DNA from: Nemophila menziesii
Taxonomy: Eukaryota; Streptophyta; Magnoliopsida; Boraginales; Hydrophyllaceae
Reading direction: 5' to 3'
Assembly: GCA_029959085.1 (NCBI GenBank)
Contig: JARWIR010000039.1
Span: 1,550,001-1,614,000 of the forward strand
Length of the DNA stretch: 64,000 bases
The position numbers were made by a program, and so were the translations under genes. Below are positions 58,800 to 64,000 of this stretch, piece by piece. How positions within the stretch are numbered: the stretch's first letter is position 1; the number at the start of each line of letters is the position of its first letter. The notes beneath the pieces are model-generated. The model was not told where the DNA came from, searched no databases, and was given only the letters and a program-made list of their open reading frames with translations.

Positions 58800-60334
58800 A
58801 ATTATATATAGGGTCTTAGAGACACTATTTTTTCTCTATAGAGTAGTGTCTTGAAAGTTGTTATTCTTAGGGACCTCATTTTTTACAATAGTCTTTCCTA
58901 CCCTTACTAACACTAAAAGACAAAAAAGTGTGATGTCACTGTTTCTCTCTCCTCTACCACTACCCACCTACCACCTATCTCCGACCTCCGGCCACCGACC
59001 ACCGACCTCCGACCTCCGACCACCGACCACCGACCACCGACCACCGACCACCAGTCACCGTAAAAAACATAGAGTATCGGAAAAAACTGAGAGTATCGGA
59101 AAAAAACTGAGAGTATCGGAAAAAACTGAGAGTACTCTATAAATTGGCTGAATACTCTATATATTTTAATGAGTACTCTATATATTTTGGTGAGTAGTCC
59201 GAATAATTTTAATGAGTACTCCGAATAATTTGATGAGTACTCCGATAAATATGATGAGTACTCCGTAAATTTGATGAGTACTCAGTCAAATTGATGAGTA
59301 TTATTAAAAAACAAAGCATAAATAGTCAAAAAAAAAATTATTCACCTTTATTACACATTTTTAAACAATTACAAATGAATATACAATTAAAAAATAAAAA
59401 AATTAATTACTATCTTGTTTGACCAGATCTAGATCTGAAATTAAAAAAAAAAAAACACTTCTTCTCGTCGACGAGCACCACCGCCACCATGACACAGTCT
59501 TCTCGTCCATAGCCACCCCACCAACACCACCAGAATCTAGGCAACCACACGAGCACCACCACCACCATAACACCACAACCACCAAAGTAACACCACAACC
59601 ACCACATCACCATAATGCCGGAGCTGGAGAAGATGAGCTGCAATGGTGAAGGACTCTTGAGCTTGCAACAATGGTGGAATGCAGCAGTAGTAACCCTCGC
59701 GCCTCCGGCTAGCACCACCACTCGAGCGAAAACCAGTCTGATGGTCTTCAAGCTTCTCGCGCCTCCGGCTAGCACCACCACTCTGATGGTCTTCAAAGCT
59801 TCTCGCGCCTCCGGCTAGCACCACCACTCGAGCGAAAACTAGTCCGGCGAGGCTAGCACCGAGGATCGAGCTCCCTCTTTTGCTGCCATGGTTATCCAAC
59901 ACCGCTGGATCTCAGATCTCGAACAAGGAACCACAAATATGTGCGAGGCTAGGGTTGGCTTTCGCGTTCCAATGGTGTTGCTGCGCAGAGCTCCGACGAG
60001 GCTAGCAGCGAGGATCGAGCTCCCTCTTTTGCTGCCATGGTTATCCAACACCGCTGGATCTTAGATCTCGAACAAGGAACAAGGAACAAGGAACAAGCAC
60101 ACCGATGGAGTGCTTCGAATTCGTGCAAGAGATAGGGGACACGCGAGGCGGTTTGGGAGCTGGGGGGAGGAGAGAGAGATAGGGGAGGTGGGAGATGGTG
60201 GTGGTGGTTGTTCTCATGGAGGAGGATAGTGGTGGTGGCGGTTTGGGATATGGGGGAGGGGAGAGAGAGATAGGGGAGGAGGGGAGGTGTGAGAATTATA
60301 ATCTGAAAATTATAATTGGTGGGGTTCTAAAGTA

Positions 60335-60416
<82 letters not shown>

Positions 60417-60560
60417 CTAAAAGGGTAGTAAGGTAACAGGGGTTTTGGGGTTCATGTGTTAAAAAGTTGCTGAGGTCTTTAGTAAGAAAAGGCTCTAGGT
60501 GGGGGTGCTAACTCGAAGAGGGGGGTGTGGTCAAGACCCTAAGTGTCATTTTCTCAAAAC
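58800..60560. repeat. 1.7-kb insert of tandem repeats inside the CACTA element
   Basis: Left to right: an 8-base repeat CGACCACC/CGACCTCC (about 58978-59060); a 19-20-base GAGAGTATCGGAAAAAACT repeat (about 59065-59135); a roughly 20-base ATGAGTACTCCG repeat (about 59140-59300); a repeat with TCTCGCGCCTCCGGCTAGCA (three copies, 59695-59830); a duplication of about 145 bases containing GAGCTCCCTCTTTTGCTGCC (near 59868 and 60018); a (TA)n run. The middle is much richer in G and C than the flanks. Overlapping open frames on both strands are composition effects. Its ends are not defined; GGGTCTTAGAGACAC at 58811 and GACCCTAAGTGTC at 60535 are weakly inverted. Confidence 0.6.
60336..60412. repeat. 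(TA)n microsatellite
   Basis: About 38 TA units without interruption. Confidence 0.97.
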
Positions 60561-60872
60561 AATATGATCTACAACGACCACCAAGTGGTCACTGAAGGTT
60601 CAACAGATTTGACGGCTCCTTATTGGTTGCTAAAAGTTTCACATATTTACTGAACACTTAGGTGGTCGGTAATGTTGGAAAACCATTGAAACGACCGTAG
60701 TGGCGCTAATGATTCATTTTTACAGTCATCATAGTCGCTAGATAGCTTGTCCTTATGTGACCACGTTGATTGTCTATGTGGACCTCCAATAAGGAAATAC
60801 TAGCGACCAAGGTGGTTAGAGGTGATTTCAACCAATAACAAACAATCACCAAATCGCGCTAGCTTAGCCGTG

Positions 60873-61279
60873 TTAATTAACAGTTTAGATTACTAATTTT
60901 GGAATAGTTAAATTAGTTGTCCAAAATAATTACTAATTCTTTTAACTTACATCATTGCCTCATATCTGGGTAATAATCTGGAAGTGCAATGCAACAGCCC
61001 ACTAGACAGATATGCAAAAACTTTGTCCAACTTGTGAATGAAAATGTATTATACTAATGTTGAAATTGTATTGATTAAGTGTAACAAGAATGCGCATGGT
61101 AATGGATTTGGATACATGTTGGTGTCTGAAAAAAGATCTTTCACACAAAAATATAACAATCATCTTGTAGTCCTTATGCCTCCAAATCATTATTCTTGGT
61201 CGACTCATCCGCATGCCCACCCCACCCAAACCACCCAAAACCTAAATCTCTCTCTAGCCCCCTCTCACCATTCTACATC
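60873..61279 (+). other. Upstream flank of the SAMDC gene
   Basis: No gene recognised. An open frame at 61038-61367 runs through the promoter and leader and has no resemblance to the conserved SAMDC upstream ORF. C-rich CCCACCCCACCCAAACCACC lies at 61217-61236, about 45 bases before the TATA box. Confidence 0.5.
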
Positions 61280-61288
61280 TATATATAT
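61280..61288 (+). promoter_or_regulatory. Probable TATA box of the SAMDC gene
   Basis: TATATATAT, 133 bases before the ATG at 61422. If transcription starts about 30 bases further on, the leader is about 110 bases and contains no ATG. The leader is rich in A and C (CTCAAAAAACAAAAAAACAG). Confidence 0.6.
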
Positions 61289-61421
61289 GAGCAACCTTGG
61301 TATCAACTGGCACCTCCACTGCTCTCCCACAAATACTCTATATCTAAGCAAGAAAAGCACGAAATAATCATCAACTAAACCTCAAAAAACAAAAAAACAG
61401 ATTCATATCTCTCTTTATTTA

Positions 61422-62441
61422 ATGGCTATGTCTGGTTTTGAAGGGTTTGAGAAAAGACTTGAGATGCAATTCTCCGGTGACTATTCGGTGATCGGAATGG
61501 GTCTCCGACAGCTAGAATTCGAGTCTATAGAAGAAGTCTTGCATGCAGTGCAATGCACTGTAGTATCAGCTGTTGCCAATCAATATTTCGATGCATACGT
61601 GTTATCAGAATCAAGCCTTTTTATATACCCTACAAAGATTATAATCAAAACATGTGGGACAACACAGCTATTGAAATCAATCCTTCCATTGATTCATTTA
61701 GCTTGCAACATAGGGCTTACTCTATGTGAGTGTAGGTATTCAAGGGGTAGCTTTATTTTCCCTGATGAACAACCTTACCCTCATACAAGCTTCCAAGATG
61801 AAGTGGTTTACATTGAAGAACATTTACCTAGCCATCTTTGTTATCGAAAAGCTTCTGTTATGCCTTCAAAATTATCCTCTCATTCATGGCATGTGTTTTC
61901 AGCTAGTGATGCTTCATATAATCTTCAAGAACGCGATGAATTGTTCACTATTGAAGTTTGCATGACTGAGCTTGATCGTGTCCTTGCTCGTAAGTTTTTT
62001 CGCATTCCAAACGATGGTAAAAATGGTGATACAGCCGGGAAAGAGATGACGATGATCACGGGTATATGTGACATAAACCCTAATGCACTTATCTGTGATT
62101 TTGCTTTTGATCCATGTGGATACTCAATGAATGGTGTTGATGGTGATCGTTACTCTACAATACATGTTACACCTGAGGATGGTTTCAGCTATGCAAGCTA
62201 TGAATTCGTTGGTTCAAATTATGATGATCATAATAGTATTGCAGAGGTGTTAAAGAAGGTGGTACAAGTTTTCCGGCCAGGGACAATGTCAGTGTCGATA
62301 ACAGGGGCTAGTCATGAGGTTTGGAGGCGTATTTCCAGTGCCATGGATCCTCTTGGAATGAAATGTAGGAGTTGTACTATGGATGACTTTCAAACCATTG
62401 GAGGTGTTGTGTTTCAAACATTTACTAGTCGTCGGAAATAG
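61422..62441 (+). CDS. SAMDC4: S-adenosylmethionine decarboxylase proenzyme
   Basis: Decarboxylates S-adenosylmethionine to supply aminopropyl groups for spermidine, spermine and thermospermine synthesis, in the cytosol. The 339-residue frame is intronless, as usual for plant SAMDC coding regions. It self-cleaves between E63 and S64 in VLSESSLF; S64 becomes the pyruvoyl cofactor, leaving a short beta and a long alpha chain. Other expected catalytic residues are present: E7 and E10 (FEGFEKRLE), C78 (KTCGTT), S235 (CGYSMNG) and H248 (TIHVTPEDG). The segments TQLLKSILPLIHLACNIGLT and RYSRGSFIFP resemble the BUD2/SAMDC4 type more than SAMDC1, so the symbol is tentative. The start at 61422 gives MAMSGFEGFEKR, the family's usual N-terminus. 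No stop or frameshift: the only intact host gene in the window. I see no conserved upstream ORF. Confidence 0.96.
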   Translation: MAMSGFEGFEKRLEMQFSGDYSVIGMGLRQLEFESIEEVLHAVQCTVVSAVANQYFDAYVLSESSLFIYPTKIIIKTCGTTQLLKSILPLIHLACNIGLTLCECRYSRGSFIFPDEQPYPHTSFQDEVVYIEEHLPSHLCYRKASVMPSKLSSHSWHVFSASDASYNLQERDELFTIEVCMTELDRVLARKFFRIPNDGKNGDTAGKEMTMITGICDINPNALICDFAFDPCGYSMNGVDGDRYSTIHVTPEDGFSYASYEFVGSNYDDHNSIAEVLKKVVQVFRPGTMSVSITGASHEVWRRISSAMDPLGMKCRSCTMDDFQTIGGVVFQTFTSRRK

Positions 62442-62765
62442 ACTACCACTACCAGTACGGGATGGAAGTGAAAGTAGGGGTTTTCTTTTCTTTTGGGGTT
62501 AATTTGTTAATTCTTTTTAATTATTAAAGAAATGGTTGATGAAAATCTTCATGCATGGTTATTAGTGTTATTGCATCCAATATGAAAGAGATGAGGGGAT
62601 CATCATGATATTGTACCCCACTTATATTCGCACGCTTAGAAATGGTGAGTTTGTATGATAATACTATATCCTAGTGGTGATATGTGGAAATGTTTAATAC
62701 TTTTATGACTTGAAACTCTAAAGAAATCTCCACTCTTTCTTTAACGAGTAACGAGTAATTATATA
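62442..62765 (+). other. 3' flank of the SAMDC gene
   Basis: Likely 3' untranslated region at its start (TTTTCTTTTCTTTTGGGG near 62482). I see no canonical AATAAA close to the stop; TTATTAAAG at 62521-62529 is the nearest A-rich element. Nothing else is recognised. Confidence 0.4.
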
Positions 62766-62965
62766 GAGAGTAATGATATTATATCCTCTATAATGATACT
62801 ATTCAAATATCATCCAACAACAACATGATATGAATTAGTTTGTTATAAATTATTGTTAATTTATTTTTTTCTTATTTAATTAACAATTTATAACCAACTA
62901 AATCATGTTACATCATTAAATGATATTTAGATAGTACAGTTTTAGATGGTATATATCACTATTCT
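62766..62965. mobile_element. MITE-like long inverted repeat (about 200 bp)
   Basis: The two halves are inverted copies: GATACTATTCAAATATCATC... with AGTTTGTTATAAATT on the left pair with ...AATTTATAACCAACTAAATC and GATATTTAGATAGTAC on the right, around a short T-rich centre (62865-62878). The ends read GAGTAATGATAT and ATATCACTATTC. There is no coding capacity. Target duplication is not clear. It lies about 325 bases after the SAMDC stop. Confidence 0.65.
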
Positions 62966-64000
62966 TTTTTAATTGTTTTATTTTTCTTATATAGCTAGTT
63001 TCATCCACGTATATTTTCTTAATTCCACAAATAATATTCACTTACATTTTTACATATATTAAAGAAATATCATTGTTATCCTTATTATTGCTAAAATATC
63101 TATCAATGTAATAGTAAAAAAATTGAGAAAGAATTACTTAAAATTCAAAGTTAACAAAAAATTTAGGATACTCATTTTAATAAGTGGACATTATTTGTTA
63201 CTATTTTACACACTTCATCATTTTTAACACAATCTTCTAGTTGCTACTTTTTGTTCACTTTCAATTGCGTTCATTGGGTTTGGTCTACTTTTATGGAATT
63301 TATTTTGATTAAATAAAATTCGCTATAAATTTGATGAATAAAAACAAATTATCATTTTTTAGGTTATATCACACTATTTAAACTAAGCAAATAAGAACTA
63401 GAAAATTAAACCGAACTAAAAATTGGAAAAAAAAACCAACTAAAAAAACCAAAAACCAAAAAAACCCAATGGTTCGGTTTTCATTTTTTGAAAACCGAAT
63501 TTTTGTGGTTCGGATCGGTTTACAACGCAAAAAACGAACCAAAAAATCGAATAAAAACTAAAACGACGAAGGAAAAAATAAGGAATGTGAGAATTTTTTA
63601 ACAAGAATTATGTGAGAGAAAATTTTGTTGAGAATTTATTGTCTACGTGAATTTTTTTTGACGGTGTTATTAGCGAGAATTTTTTATATCACATAAGATT
63701 ATATTAGTAAGTATCTACTTGATTAATTTTATTAATCATAATTGTATATAGTTCATAATTTTATAAATTTACTTAGTTTTATAAATTAAGATAATAGTTG
63801 TTAGAATAGTAACATAATTGTATTAGAATATTAGTCGCTATTGGACAATGTATTTCAAGTAATGGTATGAAAAAAATTATTGGTCAACCATCCAACTTTG
63901 CTGCGAACCAAAAATCGAAGTGAAACGAACAAATTCAGAACCAAAGACCAAATGTGAAACCAAATGCGAACCATCCGCTTTGGTTTTTATATTAAAAAAA
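62966..64000. other. AT-rich stretch with CGGTTT/AAACCG repeat motifs
   Basis: No gene recognised. At 63400-63560 and 63890-63990 the sequence is dense in AACCGAA/AACCAAA and GGTTCGGTTTT-type words, including CCCAATGGTTCGGTTTTC (63464-63481), resembling a plant dispersed repeat. The remainder is low-complexity AT-rich DNA. Confidence 0.4.

Larger units (their letters stand above)
54895..60872 (+). mobile_element. CACTA (En/Spm) transposon, decayed, with an insert
   Basis: Left end CACTACTACATGCAG preceded by TTAA. Both ends are packed with GCGACCAC/GTGGTCGC sub-terminal repeats (55010-55260, 58765-58790, 60565-60830), typical of plant CACTA elements whose transposase binds such units. The interior holds TNP2-type transposase scraps. 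The right end is uncertain; GCCGTG at 60867-60872 followed by TTAA is the best candidate but its terminal inverted repeat is weak. Inside, 58800-60560 is a separate insert. Confidence 0.7.

Noticed and set aside
59403..59902. Several V/G/R-rich open frames on the minus strand
   Set aside because: They are translations of tandem repeats in the CACTA insert; length reflects base composition.
61038..61367. Upstream ORF regulating SAMDC
   Set aside because: The frame starts upstream of the TATA box and has no similarity to the conserved SAMDC upstream peptide.
61422..62441. SAMDC as a processed retrocopy
   Set aside because: It lacks introns, but plant SAMDC coding regions are normally intronless; it has a TATA box, no A-run or flanking duplication, and an intact frame.

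Overview
The window looks like nuclear DNA of a dicotyledonous plant. It is AT-rich and gene-poor, it is packed with nested Ty3/gypsy elements of the Athila type, plant L1-type LINEs, a CACTA transposon, a tRNA-type SINE and MITEs, and it has one clear host gene: a plant S-adenosylmethionine decarboxylase (61422-62441, +) close to the BUD2/SAMDC4 type. The species cannot be told from the sequence.

Layout. 1-12701: the 3' end of a plus-strand Athila-like element (El-1), whose 3' LTR ends exactly inside the 3' LTR of a minus-strand sister element (El-2, 1828-12701; gag, protease, RT, RNase H, integrase and a shortened post-pol ORF2, broken by a few stops and frameshifts). 12702-21653: a gag/protease fragment of a divergent lineage fused to El-3, a non-autonomous element that keeps LTRs, PBS and a long post-pol region but almost no gag-pol. 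21654-28230: decayed El-4 (+) and the 3' half of El-5 (-). 28430-34740: remnants of several LINEs on both strands, a SINE and a Stowaway-like MITE. 34790-40200: El-6 (-), split by a 5'-truncated LINE with a perfect 12-bp target-site duplication. 40300-41257: another LINE fragment. 41258-46563: El-7 (+), non-autonomous, with an unrecognised ORF in the gag position. 46564-about 54380: El-8 (+), with gag-protease, integrase and a long ORF2, but lacking RT/RNase H. 54895-60872: a decayed CACTA element carrying a 1.7-kb insert full of tandem repeats. 61280-62441: the SAMDC promoter and gene. 62442-64000: AT-rich 3' flank with a MITE.

How the pieces relate. None of the Athila-like copies seen here is complete. 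El-2 keeps RT, RNase H and integrase but has lost the ORF2 core; El-8 keeps ORF2 and integrase but has lost RT; El-3 and El-7 keep mainly cis-acting sequence. This fits a family in which defective copies could be mobilised by others.

The most interesting signal is the region between pol and ORF2. In four elements it has the same architecture: pol end, a cluster of GC-rich perfect palindromes (different core sequence in different copies), a TATA box, a leader of about 225-275 nt that is free of ATG in three of the four copies, a GAGTTTGGGGT-like 11-mer, then an ATG a few bases later that opens ORF2 or its remnant. The same 11-mer also lies just before the 3' LTR, and a conserved hairpin follows ORF2. 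I infer a candidate internal promoter for the ORF2 gene; this has not been tested.
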